In this document: positions 8,071 to 17,269 of the stretch, piece after piece
Numbering within the stretch: position 1 is the first letter of the stretch
Layout of the letters: each line of letters opens with the position of its first letter
NCBI RefSeq assembly: GCF_040605455.1
Contig: NZ_JBEXCV010000082.1
Coordinates: forward strand, 1 to 39,175
Source of the DNA: Embleya sp040605455
GTDB taxonomy: Bacteria; Actinomycetota; Actinomycetes; Streptomycetales; Streptomycetaceae
Direction of reading: 5' to 3'
Length of the DNA stretch: 39,175 nt
Position numbers and translations under genes: made by a program
Notes under the pieces: model-generated
Seen by the model: only the letters and a program-made list of their open reading frames with translations
What the model was told of the DNA's origin: nothing
Databases searched by the model: none

Positions 8071-9305
8071 CAGGTGTTCCTCCTCCCGATGCCCGACGAG
8101 GTCAGGGCATCCTCGATGAAGCGGCGCGCCTCCCGGTTCCACACGGCTCCGATGTGCGAGCCGCGGTACCAGCAGACGGATGGTTCCTCCCAGTGCTTCC
8201 AGAGCCGATACGCCTGCTCCGGCGTGGCCATGCGATCGGCCAAGCCGGCATAGACGAAGCGGCGGTCCAACGGCACGCGCGGCGTCATCGCCAGCGGCGA
8301 AACCACCCGGTGGACCGTCTCGGCCTCGTCGCCGAGCAGCCCCGCCGCGCGCACCTCGCGCTTGATGTCGTCGGGTGCGTGGTGCGACATCACCCACGCC
8401 ATGTCGACCGAGGGAACACCGACGATCGCGCAGTCGAGCTCCTCCACACTCGCGACCAGGGCGGCGACGTACGCGCCCAGCGAGAGCCCGTGCACCGCGA
8501 TCGGGGTGTCCCCCTGCCGGCGGATCCAATCCAGGCAGCGGCGCACGTCCCACACGGCCTGTCCCAGGCCGTGCACGTTGCCGAGGTAGTCGAACGAGAT
8601 GAACGGCGTGTCCTGGGCGCGTGCGGACTTGCGCGGGCCGTGCATCGGCAGCACCGGGTGGATCACATTGATACCCAGTTCGCGGTGCAGCCGTTGGGAG
8701 CGAAAGGCGGCCAGGTCGCCGGGACGCCCCATACCGAAGCCGTGCAGGTTCACCAGCCACGGCCGCGGCTTGCCGGGGTGGCGCAGCACGTACGCCCACA
8801 CCCGCTGATTCGCGCCCGCCGCCTGCCACCGGGTGGCGCCCGGGACGCCCGCCCACGGCACGTATTCGCTGTCGAAGGCGAGCTGTTCGTACCCGATCGT
8901 GCCGTAGAGCCGGCCCCGCAGCACCGGATCGATCAATGCCGACGGCGCGGGGTGGAACAGGGTCGGGTCGTCCAGATAGGTCTCGGCGCGGAACTTGTGT
9001 ACCGCGTCTGAGATTTCCTCCCGAATGCGCAGGGCGTCCTCGGGATCCGGCGACAGCCGACCGGTCGCCAGGAGCGCGACCACCACTTCGTCGAGGAAGG
9101 CCGCGTAGACCAGCCCCGGCGTCGGAAAGACGGTCGGCATGTCCGGATAGCGACGGCGTTCGGCGCGCAGCGAGCGCACATAGGAGCGCACGCCGAATCC
9201 CACGGACTGGGGCACACTGCGCAGCAGCCCGCCGATCGGCAGATCCGAAAGCATGGAAGCCGACTTCTCACTCTCGGAACGTATGCGGCGCAGGCGATCG
9301 AGCAT
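8067..9305 (-). CDS. Alpha/beta hydrolase, first gene of the lipid operon
   Basis: This is a serine hydrolase of the alpha/beta fold, 412 residues. About 170 N-terminal residues of unclear role precede the fold. The nucleophile elbow is GLSLG (273-277, Ser275), the likely acid is Asp357 (GLADRM) and the histidine is His384 (GSHIG). The oxyanion region is NLHGFGMG (187-194). It probably cleaves a lipid ester or thioester. The ATG at 9305 is preceded by GGGGAGGG at a good distance. Its stop overlaps the acyltransferase start, so it leads a three-gene operon. Whether it feeds or degrades the acyltransferase product is unknown. Confidence 0.85.
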   Translation of the reverse strand: MLDRLRRIRSESEKSASMLSDLPIGGLLRSVPQSVGFGVRSYVRSLRAERRRYPDMPTVFPTPGLVYAAFLDEVVVALLATGRLSPDPEDALRIREEISDAVHKFRAETYLDDPTLFHPAPSALIDPVLRGRLYGTIGYEQLAFDSEYVPWAGVPGATRWQAAGANQRVWAYVLRHPGKPRPWLVNLHGFGMGRPGDLAAFRSQRLHRELGINVIHPVLPMHGPRKSARAQDTPFISFDYLGNVHGLGQAVWDVRRCLDWIRRQGDTPIAVHGLSLGAYVAALVASVEELDCAIVGVPSVDMAWVMSHHAPDDIKREVRAAGLLGDEAETVHRVVSPLAMTPRVPLDRRFVYAGLADRMATPEQAYRLWKHWEEPSVCWYRGSHIGAVWNREARRFIEDALTSSGIGRRNTW

Positions 9306-9332
9306 GCTGATCCCTCCCCTCGATCAGGGCCG

Positions 9333-9361
9333 ACCCTAGTACGCAACGCACGGAGCGAACA
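9333..9361 (-). promoter_or_regulatory. Candidate promoter of the lipid operon
   Basis: On the minus strand a Streptomyces-like -10 box, TAGGGT (9333-9338), lies 27 nt before the hydrolase ATG, with a weak -35 (TGTTCG, 9356-9361) upstream at 17 bp. The -10 is convincing; the -35 is poor. Confidence 0.35.
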
Positions 9362-9493
9362 CAGCTAATCGCTTTTGGTAACCGCGATTTCACATATGGG
9401 ACTGGAACCTCGACTTCCGCTCACACACGTGCAACAGGTCCGAAACCGGACTACGTCCGACCCCCGAACACGCCGAACTACTCCCGGGCACGC

Positions 9494-9535
9494 CGATGGG
9501 CCCGCTTTCTCCCCCCGGAGAATGCGGGCCCATCG
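9494..9535 (-). terminator. Strong hairpin terminator after argH
   Basis: CGATGGGCCCGC (9494-9505) pairs with GCGGGCCCATCG (9524-9535). After one T-T mismatch the stem continues TTCTCC/GGAGAA, giving a 19-position hairpin with a CCCC loop. It lies 30 nt past the argH stop and closes the arginine operon. There is no U-run. Confidence 0.8.
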
Positions 9536-9564
9536 TCTCAGCTCTACTGCGGTGCCGTCTGGCG

Positions 9565-10983
9565 TTACGCGCCTGCCCACTTACGCTGAGCGGCCAAGTC
9601 CACACGAATCTCCGCGAGTTGCTCGGCGACGCGAGCCGGAGCGGTACCGCCGCGCCCGTCCCGCGAGGCCACCGACCCGGCGACGGTCAGCACCGAACGC
9701 ACCTGCGGAGTCAGCTCCGGGGAGATCTCCGCGAGTTGATCGTCCGTCAGGTCCCATAGTTCGATCCCGCGCGGCTCGCAGTACTTCACGCAGGCGCCGG
9801 CCACGTCGTGCGCGACCCGGAACGGCGTGCCCTGGCGGACCAGCCACTCGGCGATGTCGGTGGCGAGCGAGAATCCGGCCGGGGCCAGCTCCGCCAGCCG
9901 CTCCCGGTGGAAGGTCAGCGTGGCGATCATGCCGGTGAACGCCGGGAGCAGGACTTCGAGCGTGTCGCACGAATCGAAGACCGGCTCCTTGTCCTCCTGA
10001 AGATCGCGGTTGTAGGCCAGCGGCAACGCCTTGAGCGTCGCCATCAGCCCGGTCAGGTTGCCGATCAGCCGGCCGGACTTGCCGCGCGCGAGCTCGGCGA
10101 TGTCCGGGTTCTTCTTCTGCGGCATGATCGAGGATCCGGTGGAGAAGGCGTCGTCCAGGGTCACGAAGGAGAACTCCTTCGTGTTCCAGATGATGATCTC
10201 CTCGGCCAGCCGGGACAGGTTCACCCCGAGCATCGCGGTGACGAACGCGAACTCGGCCGCGAAGTCGCGCGAGGCGGTGCCGTCGATCGAGTTCGCCGCG
10301 GACGCGGAGAACCCGAGGTCGCGGGCCACCGACTCGGGGCTGAGCCCGAGTGAGGATCCCGCGAGCGCACCGGATCCGTACGCGGACACGTCCGCGCGCT
10401 TGTCCCAGTCGCGCAGCCGGTCGGCGTCACGAGCGAACGCCTGCACGTGCGCGAGCAGGTGGTGCGCGAGCAGCACCGGCTGGGCGTGCTGCAGGTGGGT
10501 GCGGCCCGGCATGACCGCGTCCGCGTGCGCGGCGGCCTGTTCGACCAGCGCCTCCTGGAGGTCGGCCAGCAGCCGGCCCAGGATTCGCGCGTGCTCGCGC
10601 AGGTACATCCGCCCCAGGGTGGCGATCTGGTCGTTGCGCGAGCGGCCCGCGCGCAGCTTGCCGCCCAGGTCGGGGCCGAGGATCTCAAGCAGTCCGCGCT
10701 CGAGCGCGGTGTGCACGTCCTCGTCCGCGATGGTGGCGACCAGGTCACCGGACTCGACGTTGTTCTCCAGCGTGTCCAGGCCGGCGAGCATCCGGGTCAG
10801 CTCGTCGTCGGTGAGCAGCCCGGCCGCGTGCAGCACGCGGGCGTGTGCCCGCGAGCCGGCGATGTCGTACGGCGCGAGCCGCCAGTCGAAGTGCACGCTG
10901 GCGGAGAGCAGGGCGAGGGCCTCGGAGGGGCCGCCGGAGAAGCGGCCTCCCCACAGGCTCACCCGATCGGGGTTGTTGGTCAC
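9565..10983 (-). CDS. argH: Argininosuccinate lyase
   Basis: ArgH splits argininosuccinate into arginine and fumarate, the last step of arginine synthesis. The 472-residue product opens with the family-typical LWGGRF (10-15) and contains the fumarase/aspartase superfamily signature GSSIMPQKKNPD near residue 290. The GTG at 10983 overlaps the argG stop (GTGA), so it is coupled to ArgG, whose product it uses. Length and motifs are normal. It is the last gene of the arginine operon and is followed by a strong hairpin. Confidence 0.96.
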   Translation of the reverse strand: MTNNPDRVSLWGGRFSGGPSEALALLSASVHFDWRLAPYDIAGSRAHARVLHAAGLLTDDELTRMLAGLDTLENNVESGDLVATIADEDVHTALERGLLEILGPDLGGKLRAGRSRNDQIATLGRMYLREHARILGRLLADLQEALVEQAAAHADAVMPGRTHLQHAQPVLLAHHLLAHVQAFARDADRLRDWDKRADVSAYGSGALAGSSLGLSPESVARDLGFSASAANSIDGTASRDFAAEFAFVTAMLGVNLSRLAEEIIIWNTKEFSFVTLDDAFSTGSSIMPQKKNPDIAELARGKSGRLIGNLTGLMATLKALPLAYNRDLQEDKEPVFDSCDTLEVLLPAFTGMIATLTFHRERLAELAPAGFSLATDIAEWLVRQGTPFRVAHDVAGACVKYCEPRGIELWDLTDDQLAEISPELTPQVRSVLTVAGSVASRDGRGGTAPARVAEQLAEIRVDLAAQRKWAGA

Positions 10984-12179
10984 GACTGGTCGTTGTCCCG
11001 CCGTGCGGCGATCTTGCTGGACAGCCCGAACAGCTCGATGAAGCCCTTGGCCTGCGACTGGTCGAACGTGTCGCCGGTGTCGTAGGTGGCCAGGTTGAAG
11101 TCGTAGAGCGACTCGTCGCTGCGCCGACCGGTGACCACGGCCCGACCGCCGTGCAGGGTCATCCGGATGTCGCCGGACACGTGCCGGTTGGCCTCGGCGA
11201 TGAAGCCGTCCAGGGCCCGCTTGAGCGGGGAGAACCACAGGCCGTCGTAGACCAGCTCGGCCCAGCGCTGCTCGACGGTCCGCTTGTAGCGGGCCAGTTC
11301 GCGCTCGACGGTGACGTTCTCCAGCTCCTGGTGCGCGGTGATCAGCGCGATCGCGCCCGGGGCCTCGTAGACCTCGCGGCTCTTGATGCCCACGAGCCGG
11401 TCCTCGACCATGTCGATCCGGCCGATGCCCTGGGTGCCGGCCCGCCGGTTCAGCTCCTCGATCGCCTGGAGCACGCTGACCGCGCGGCCGTCGACGGCAA
11501 CCGGCACGCCGCGCTCGAAGGTGATCACGATCTCGTCCGCGTCCCGCGGCGTGGCCGGGTTCTGGGTGTACTCGTACACGTCCTCGATCGGCGCGTTCCA
11601 GATGTCCTCCAGGAAGCCGGTCTCCACGGCCCGCCCGAAGACGTTCTGGTCGATCGAGTACGGCGACTTCTTGGTCGTGGCGATCGGCAGGTTCTTCGCC
11701 TCGGCGAAGGCGATCGCCTTGTCCCGGGTCATCGCGTAGTCGCGGACCGGCGCGATGCACTTGAGGTCGGGGGCCAACGAGGAGATGCCGACCTCGAACC
11801 GGACCTGGTCGTTGCCCTTGCCGGTGCAGCCGTGCGCGACCGTGGTGGCGCCGTGCTTCTTCGCGGCGGCGACCAGGTGCTTGACGATCACCGGGCGCGA
11901 GAGCGAGGAGACCAGCGGGTAACGGTCCATGTAGAGGGCGTTGGCCTGGATCGCCGGCAGGCAGTAGCCGTCGGCGAACTCGTCGCGGGCGTCGGCGACC
12001 TCGGCCTCGACCGCGCCGCAGGCCAGCGCCCGCTTGCGGATGATGTCCAGGTCCTCGCCGTTCTGGCCGACGTCGACGGCCACCGCGATGACCTCGGCGC
12101 CGGTTTCCTCGGCGATCCACTGGATACAGACGGAGGTGTCGAGACCTCCGGAGTAGGCGAGTACGACGCGCTCGGTCAC
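10980..12179 (-). CDS. argG: Argininosuccinate synthase
   Basis: ArgG joins citrulline and aspartate using ATP to make argininosuccinate. The product is 399 residues, normal for the family. The ATP-pyrophosphatase P-loop SGGLDTS is at residues 10-16, and GCTGKGNDQVRFE is present at about 117-129. The GTG at 12179 has a strong GAAGGAG 8 nt upstream. It follows argR by 107 nt, the largest gap in the operon, so it might also have its own promoter, but I could not point to one and saw no ARG box there. Confidence 0.96.
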   Translation of the reverse strand: MTERVVLAYSGGLDTSVCIQWIAEETGAEVIAVAVDVGQNGEDLDIIRKRALACGAVEAEVADARDEFADGYCLPAIQANALYMDRYPLVSSLSRPVIVKHLVAAAKKHGATTVAHGCTGKGNDQVRFEVGISSLAPDLKCIAPVRDYAMTRDKAIAFAEAKNLPIATTKKSPYSIDQNVFGRAVETGFLEDIWNAPIEDVYEYTQNPATPRDADEIVITFERGVPVAVDGRAVSVLQAIEELNRRAGTQGIGRIDMVEDRLVGIKSREVYEAPGAIALITAHQELENVTVERELARYKRTVEQRWAELVYDGLWFSPLKRALDGFIAEANRHVSGDIRMTLHGGRAVVTGRRSDESLYDFNLATYDTGDTFDQSQAKGFIELFGLSSKIAARRDNDQS

Positions 12180-12286
12180 GAGCGTGCTCCTTCGAAGAGT
12201 GGTCGGGCAGATGGTGCGGTGTTTCGCCGGAGCCGAGCGCTCTAGCGGGGTACGGAAGTGTGTGCGGCCGGGCCCTGCGGCAACGC

Positions 12287-12835
12287 CTAGCCCTTGTTCT
12301 CGGCAAGCGCCAGGAGGTGGGCGGCGAGCGCCGCGCCTCCCTCGGGGTCTCGCGAGACCATCAGGATGGTGTCGTCGCCGGCGATGGTGCCCAGGATCAG
12401 CCGGGAGTCGGCGTGATCCATGGCCGAGGCCAGGAATTGGGCAGCCCCGGGCGGTGTGCGCACCACCACGAGGTTGCCCGATGCCTCGGCCGACACCAGC
12501 AGTTCGCCGGCCAGGCGCGACAGCCGTCCCTCGACTGCGGACTCCTCGAGCGGCGCCCGTGGGGTGCGGTCGCCGCCTTCCGCCGGTACGGCGTAGATGA
12601 GCGATCCCTCCCCGTCGCGGATCTTGACCGCGCCGAGTTCGTCGAGGTCCCGGGAGAGTGTGGCCTGGGTGACGGCGAGGCCGTCCTCGGCGAGCAGTCG
12701 GGCGAGTTGATTCTGCGACCGGACCCGGTGCCGGGTCAGGATGTCGACGATCCGCCGGTGCCGGGCGATCCGGGTGCTTGGCACCGCGTACACGCCCTCG
12801 ACCGGGGTCGCTTCACTGCTCTGCTCGCTGCTCAT
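12287..12835 (-). CDS. argR: Arginine repressor ArgR
   Basis: ArgR is the arginine-responsive hexameric repressor of arginine synthesis genes. The 182-residue product has an N-terminal winged helix (QNQLARLLAEDG, then TQATLSRDLDELG) and a C-terminal oligomerisation and arginine-binding domain with the family's GDDTILMV segment and its acidic residues. It lies inside the operon it should control, 45 nt after argD, so its level is tied to its targets. The two ARG-box-like sites over the argC promoter (17270-17307) are its likely operators. Confidence 0.95.
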   Translation of the reverse strand: MSSEQSSEATPVEGVYAVPSTRIARHRRIVDILTRHRVRSQNQLARLLAEDGLAVTQATLSRDLDELGAVKIRDGEGSLIYAVPAEGGDRTPRAPLEESAVEGRLSRLAGELLVSAEASGNLVVVRTPPGAAQFLASAMDHADSRLILGTIAGDDTILMVSRDPEGGAALAAHLLALAENKG

Positions 12836-12880
12836 GGGACGACCTCGCCTAGTGTCGGACTCGTCGTCGTCGGCTGTGGG

Positions 12881-14089
12881 TCACGGTGTTCCTCCGGCGG
12901 GTGCGGCGGCGAGGCCGGCGTCCAGGATGGCGGGCAGGGCTCCGAGCAGCGCGTCCACGTCCGCGTCGTCGACGACGAGCGGAGGGGCGAGCCTGACCCG
13001 GGTGGGCACGGCGGCGTTGACGAGGAAGCCCGCGTCCTGCGCCGCCTTTTGCACGGCCGGCGCCACCGGTGCGGTGAGCACGATACCGATCAACAGGCCT
13101 GCTCCGCTGACCCGACCGACCAGCGGATGGGCGATCTTTTCGATTCCCGCCCGAAGGTGCTCGCCCAGGCGCGCCGAGCGCCCGCACAGGTCCTGCTCCT
13201 CGATGGTGTCCAGCACCGCGAGCGCCGCGGCGCAGCACACCGGATTGCCGCCGAACGTGGTGCCGTGCTGGCCCGGTTGCAACAGCTCCGCCGCCGCGCC
13301 GAACGCCACGCAGGCGCCGATCGGCAGGCCGCCGCCCAAGCCCTTGGCCAGGGTGACCACGTCGGGTTCGATACCCAGCGGCTGATGTGCGAACCAGGTG
13401 CCGGTGCGGGCGATGCCGGTCTGGATCTCGTCCAGGATCAGCAGCGCGCCGTGCGCGGCGGTGATCTCCCGGGCCGCGACCAGGTAGCCCTCGCCGGGCA
13501 TGACCACGCCGTTCTCACCCTGGATGGGCTCCAGGATCACCGCGGCCGTCTGCGGCCCGACCGCGGCGCGCAGCGCCTCGATGTCGCCGTAGGGCACGAA
13601 GTCGACGCCGCCGGGCAGCGGAGCGAACGGCTCGCGCTTGGCGGGCTGGCCGGTCATCGCCAGCGCGCCCATGGTGCGGCCGTGGAAGCCGCCCTCGGCC
13701 GCGATGATCTGCGGTCGGCCGGTGCGCCGGGCGAGCTTGAACGCGGCCTCGTTGGCCTCGGCGCCCGAGTTGCCGAAGTAGACCCGCCCGGGGCGGCCGA
13801 ACAGCCCGAGCAGCCGTTCGGCGAGCGCGACCGGCGGCTCGGCGATGTAGAGGTTGGACACGTGGCCCAGCCGGCCCAGTTGCTCGCTCACCGCGGCGGC
13901 GATCGCCGGGTGGGCGTGGCCGAGCGAGTTGACCGCGATGCCGCCGAGGAAGTCGAGGTAGGTGTTGCCGTCGCTGTCCACGACCCGCGCCCCGGATCCG
14001 CTGACCAGCTCGATCGAGGGCGTGCCGTAGTTGTGCATCAGCGATCGGTTCCACCGCTGTGTCAGTGCACCGGTCCCGGTGATCGTCAT
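12881..14089 (-). CDS. argD: Acetylornithine aminotransferase
   Basis: ArgD is a class-III PLP aminotransferase that converts N-acetylglutamate semialdehyde to N-acetylornithine. The product is 402 residues. The PLP phosphate-binding region is GNSGAEANEAAFKLAR (106-121), the pyridine-N contact is in LILDEIQTG (217-225), and the Schiff-base lysine is K249 in TLAKGLGGG. The ATG at 14089 overlaps the argB stop (ATGA) and has GGAGGGGG just upstream, so it is translated together with argB. Confidence 0.96.
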   Translation of the reverse strand: MTITGTGALTQRWNRSLMHNYGTPSIELVSGSGARVVDSDGNTYLDFLGGIAVNSLGHAHPAIAAAVSEQLGRLGHVSNLYIAEPPVALAERLLGLFGRPGRVYFGNSGAEANEAAFKLARRTGRPQIIAAEGGFHGRTMGALAMTGQPAKREPFAPLPGGVDFVPYGDIEALRAAVGPQTAAVILEPIQGENGVVMPGEGYLVAAREITAAHGALLILDEIQTGIARTGTWFAHQPLGIEPDVVTLAKGLGGGLPIGACVAFGAAAELLQPGQHGTTFGGNPVCCAAALAVLDTIEEQDLCGRSARLGEHLRAGIEKIAHPLVGRVSGAGLLIGIVLTAPVAPAVQKAAQDAGFLVNAAVPTRVRLAPPLVVDDADVDALLGALPAILDAGLAAAPAGGTP

Positions 14090-15078
14090 ACCGCCCCCTC
14101 CGCTTCGTGGTCGTCTTGTCCGGTGAAGGTCCCGGCCCGGCGGGCCGGGACCACCATGGTCCCGATCCCCTCGTCGGTGAACACCTCCAGCAGCAGCGAG
14201 TGCGCGACCCGCCCGTCCAGGACGTGGGCGGCCGGCACTCCGGCCCGCACCGCCCGCAGGCACGCCTCCATCTTGGGCAGCATGCCGCTGGAGAGCGTCG
14301 GCATCAGCGCCGCCAACTCGTCGGCGTCCAGCCTGGATATCACCTCGTCGCTGGTGGGCCAGTTCGCGTACAGCCCCTCGACGTCGGTGAGCACGACCAG
14401 TTTCTCCGCGCCCAGCGCGACCGCCAGCGCGGAGGCCGCGGTGTCCGCGTTGACGTTGTAGACGTGCCCGTCGGCGCCGCGTGCGATCGAGGAGACCACC
14501 GGGATCCGGTTGTCGTGCAGCAGTGCCTTGATCGCGCCCGGGTCGACCTCGACGATGTCGCCGACCAGGCCGATGTCGACCGTTTCGCCGTCCACGATCG
14601 CGTGCCGCTTCTCGGCGGTCATCGTGTGCGCGTCCTCGCCGGTCATCCCGACCGCGAACGGACCGTGGTCGTTGATCAGACCGACGATCTCGCGCTGCAC
14701 CTGGCCCGCGAGCACCATCCGCACCACGTCCATCGCCTCGGGCGTGGTCACCCGCAGGCCGCCCGCGAACGAGGACTCGATGCCGAGCCGGTCCAACTGC
14801 GCGCTGATCTGCGGGCCGCCGCCGTGCACGATCACCGGGCGCAGCCCCGCGAAGCGCAGGAACACCAGATCCTGGGCGAAGGCGCGCTTGAGCGCGTCGT
14901 CGACCATGGCGTTGCCGCCGAACTTGATCACCACGGTCTTGCCGTAGAAGCGCTCCAACCACGGCAGGGCCTCGATCAGCGTGCGCGCCTTGGCCAGTGC
15001 CGCATTGTTGCGGCCCTGTTTGTCGGCCGATTCCGTCCGCATCCCGCTCCCCCTCGTCTGGCTGTCCGTACCGGTCAT
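14086..15078 (-). CDS. argB: Acetylglutamate kinase
   Basis: ArgB phosphorylates N-acetylglutamate, usually the feedback-controlled step. The amino-acid-kinase fold starts with VVIKFGGNAM, followed by the glycine-rich VIHGGGPQI loop. Two starts are possible. The ATG at 15078 overlaps the argJ stop as ATGA, like the other junctions in this operon, and gives 330 residues. An internal ATG at 15042 has a very strong GGGGGAG just upstream and gives 318 residues, closer to family length. I report the longer form; the two differ only in a 12-residue polar N-terminus. Confidence 0.94.
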   Translation of the reverse strand: MTGTDSQTRGSGMRTESADKQGRNNAALAKARTLIEALPWLERFYGKTVVIKFGGNAMVDDALKRAFAQDLVFLRFAGLRPVIVHGGGPQISAQLDRLGIESSFAGGLRVTTPEAMDVVRMVLAGQVQREIVGLINDHGPFAVGMTGEDAHTMTAEKRHAIVDGETVDIGLVGDIVEVDPGAIKALLHDNRIPVVSSIARGADGHVYNVNADTAASALAVALGAEKLVVLTDVEGLYANWPTSDEVISRLDADELAALMPTLSSGMLPKMEACLRAVRAGVPAAHVLDGRVAHSLLLEVFTDEGIGTMVVPARRAGTFTGQDDHEAEGAV

Positions 15079-16229
15079 GACGAGTAGGCCGAGTTCTCGT
15101 GGACGTAGTCGGCCGTGAGGTCGTTGGTCCACACGGTCACGGCGGCGTCGCCCGCGTTCAGGTCGGCCACGATGTGCGTCTCGCGCGGGGTCATGTCGAC
15201 CAGCTCGCGGTCCTCGCCCACGAAGCCGTCCCGGCACACCCACACGCCGTTGAACGCGACGTCGAGCCGATCCGGGTCGAAGGCCGCGGCGGTGGTGCCG
15301 ATCGCGGCCAGCACCCGGCCCCAGTTGGCATCCTCGCCGTGCACGGCGCACTTGAACAGGTTGTTCCGGGCGATCGAGCGGGCCACCTCGAGCGCGTCCG
15401 CCTCGGTCGCGGCGCCCACGACGTCGATCCGGATGTCCTTGCTCGCGCCTTCGGCGTCGCCGATCAGCTGCCGGGCCAGATCGCCGCCGACCGTGCGCAC
15501 CGCCTCGGCGAACGCGGCGGGGTCGGGCTGGACGCCGGAGGCACCGGAGGCCATCAACAACACGGTGTCGTTGGTGGACATGCAGCCGTCGGAGTCGATC
15601 CGGTCGAACGTGGTGTGCGTGGCGCCGCGCAGCACCGTGTCCAACGTCTCGGCGTCGACCGCGGCGTCGGTGGTGAGCACGACGAGCATCGTGGCCAGGC
15701 CCGGGGCGAGCATGCCCGCGCCCTTGGCCATCCCGCCGACCGTCCACCCGGCGGGGTCGGTGACGACGGACTGCTTGTGCACGGAGTCGGTGGTCTTGAT
15801 CGCGATCGCCGCGTCCTCGCCGCCGTCCGCGCTCAGCGCCGCGGCGGCCTTGGCCACGCCCGGCAACAGCTTGTCCATCGGCAGTTGCACGCCGATCAAT
15901 CCGGTGGAGGCCACCACGACCTCGCCCGCGTTGAGCCCGAGCAGCTCGGCGACCCGCTCGGCGGTGGCGTGCGTGTTGCGAAAGCCCTCGGTGCCGGTGC
16001 AGGCGTTGGCGCCGCCGGAGTTGAGCACCACCGCCTGCACCTGGCCGGCCTTGACCACCTGCTCCGACCACACCACCGGCGCGGCCCTGACCCGGTTCGA
16101 GGTGAACACGGCCGCGCCCGCGATCGAGGGGCCGTCGTTGACGACCAGGGCCACGTCGGGCAGGCCCGTGCTCTTGAGGCCTGCGGCCACGCCCGAGGCC
16201 CGGAAGCCCTTTGCTGCGGTGACGCTCAC
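15075..16229 (-). CDS. argJ: Bifunctional ornithine acetyltransferase / N-acetylglutamate synthase
   Basis: ArgJ moves the acetyl group from N-acetylornithine to glutamate, recycling it. It also explains why no argE-type deacetylase is needed here. The product is 384 residues. The self-cleavage site is in GAGMLAPGLATML: cleavage before Thr180 makes the two subunits, and that Thr becomes the nucleophile. The GTG at 16229 overlaps the argC stop (GTGA). Whether it can also use acetyl-CoA, making it bifunctional, cannot be read from the sequence. Confidence 0.95.
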   Translation of the reverse strand: MSVTAAKGFRASGVAAGLKSTGLPDVALVVNDGPSIAGAAVFTSNRVRAAPVVWSEQVVKAGQVQAVVLNSGGANACTGTEGFRNTHATAERVAELLGLNAGEVVVASTGLIGVQLPMDKLLPGVAKAAAALSADGGEDAAIAIKTTDSVHKQSVVTDPAGWTVGGMAKGAGMLAPGLATMLVVLTTDAAVDAETLDTVLRGATHTTFDRIDSDGCMSTNDTVLLMASGASGVQPDPAAFAEAVRTVGGDLARQLIGDAEGASKDIRIDVVGAATEADALEVARSIARNNLFKCAVHGEDANWGRVLAAIGTTAAAFDPDRLDVAFNGVWVCRDGFVGEDRELVDMTPRETHIVADLNAGDAAVTVWTNDLTADYVHENSAYSS

Positions 16230-17254
16230 GGTGCTACCCCCGTCTTGCTCAGTCCCAGGTCCTCGGCCAGGCCGAGGGCGATGTTGGTGCTCTGGATGGC
16301 ACCGCCGGCGGTGCCCTTGGCGAGGTTGTCGATCGCGCCGACCACGACCAGCCGGCCGGCCCGCTCGTCGACGGTCACCTGCAGCACGGCGGTGTTCGCG
16401 CCATGGACCATCGCGGTCGCCGGCCACTGTCCCTCGGCCAGCAGGTGCACGAAGGCCTCGTCGGCATAGGCCGCGGCGTACGCGGCGCGCACCGTCTCGG
16501 CGCTCACCCCGGGCTTGAGCCGGGCGGTGCAGGTGGCCAGGATGCCGCGTGACATCGGCACCAGGGTCGGCGTGAAGGAGACCGTGACGTCCGCGTCGGT
16601 GACCGCGCGCAGCCCCTGGATGATCTCCGGGGTGTGTCGGTGCACGCCGCCCACGCCGTACGCACTCGCGGAGCCCATCACCTCGCTGCCGAGCAGATGC
16701 GTCTTGGGTGCCTTGCCCGCTCCGGAGGTGCCGGAGGCGGCCACCACGACCCAGTCGGGTTCGACCAGGTCGGCGGCCAGCGCGGGTACCGTGCACAGCA
16801 GTGACACGGTCGGGTAGCAGCCCGGCACCGCGATCCGCTTGGTGCCGGCCAGGGCGGCCCGGCCGCCCGGCAGCTCGGGCAGTCCGTACGGCCATGTCCC
16901 GGCATGGGAGGATCCGTAGAACTCCTCCCAGTCCGTCGCCTCCCGCAGGCGGTAGTCCGCACCGCAGTCCACCACGAGCACGTCCGCACCCAGCCGTGCG
17001 GCCAGCGCGCCGGACTGTCCGTGCGGCAGGGCCAGGAAGACCACGTCGTGACCGGCGAGGTTCTCGGCGGTGGTCTCGGCGAGCACCCGGTCGGCCAGCG
17101 GCAGCAGGTGCGGCTGCAGCTCGCCCAGGCGTCGGCCCGCGTTGGATCCCGCCGTGAGCGTGCCGATCTCGATCTCCGGGTGCGCGAGCAACAGACGCAG
17201 GATTTCCCCGCCCGCGTAACCGCTCGCCCCGGCCAGTGCCGCCTTGGCCCCCAT
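16226..17254 (-). CDS. argC: N-acetyl-gamma-glutamyl-phosphate reductase
   Basis: ArgC reduces N-acetylglutamyl phosphate with NADPH to the semialdehyde. The product is 342 residues. The nucleotide-binding GASGYAGGE is at 9-17, and the catalytic cysteine is C146 in AVPGCYPT. It is the first gene of argCJBDRGH. The ATG at 17254 has AGGAGG 4 nt upstream and a short leader of roughly 15-20 nt behind the overlapping promoter and operators. The motifs are complete and the length is normal. Confidence 0.96.
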   Translation of the reverse strand: MGAKAALAGASGYAGGEILRLLLAHPEIEIGTLTAGSNAGRRLGELQPHLLPLADRVLAETTAENLAGHDVVFLALPHGQSGALAARLGADVLVVDCGADYRLREATDWEEFYGSSHAGTWPYGLPELPGGRAALAGTKRIAVPGCYPTVSLLCTVPALAADLVEPDWVVVAASGTSGAGKAPKTHLLGSEVMGSASAYGVGGVHRHTPEIIQGLRAVTDADVTVSFTPTLVPMSRGILATCTARLKPGVSAETVRAAYAAAYADEAFVHLLAEGQWPATAMVHGANTAVLQVTVDERAGRLVVVGAIDNLAKGTAGGAIQSTNIALGLAEDLGLSKTGVAP

Positions 17255-17269
17255 ACTGCCTCCTCGTGA

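Noticed and set aside
6241..8253. A 670-residue open frame on the plus strand across the WS/DGAT gene
   Set aside because: It is an antisense shadow caused by high GC at third positions. It is rich in Arg/Gly/His/Gln with no domain, while the minus strand encodes a complete WS/DGAT with its catalytic motif.
12180..12286. A separate ARG box or promoter before argG
   Set aside because: The 107-nt gap was read for NTGNATNNNNATNCAN-like sites and -35/-10 pairs; nothing convincing.
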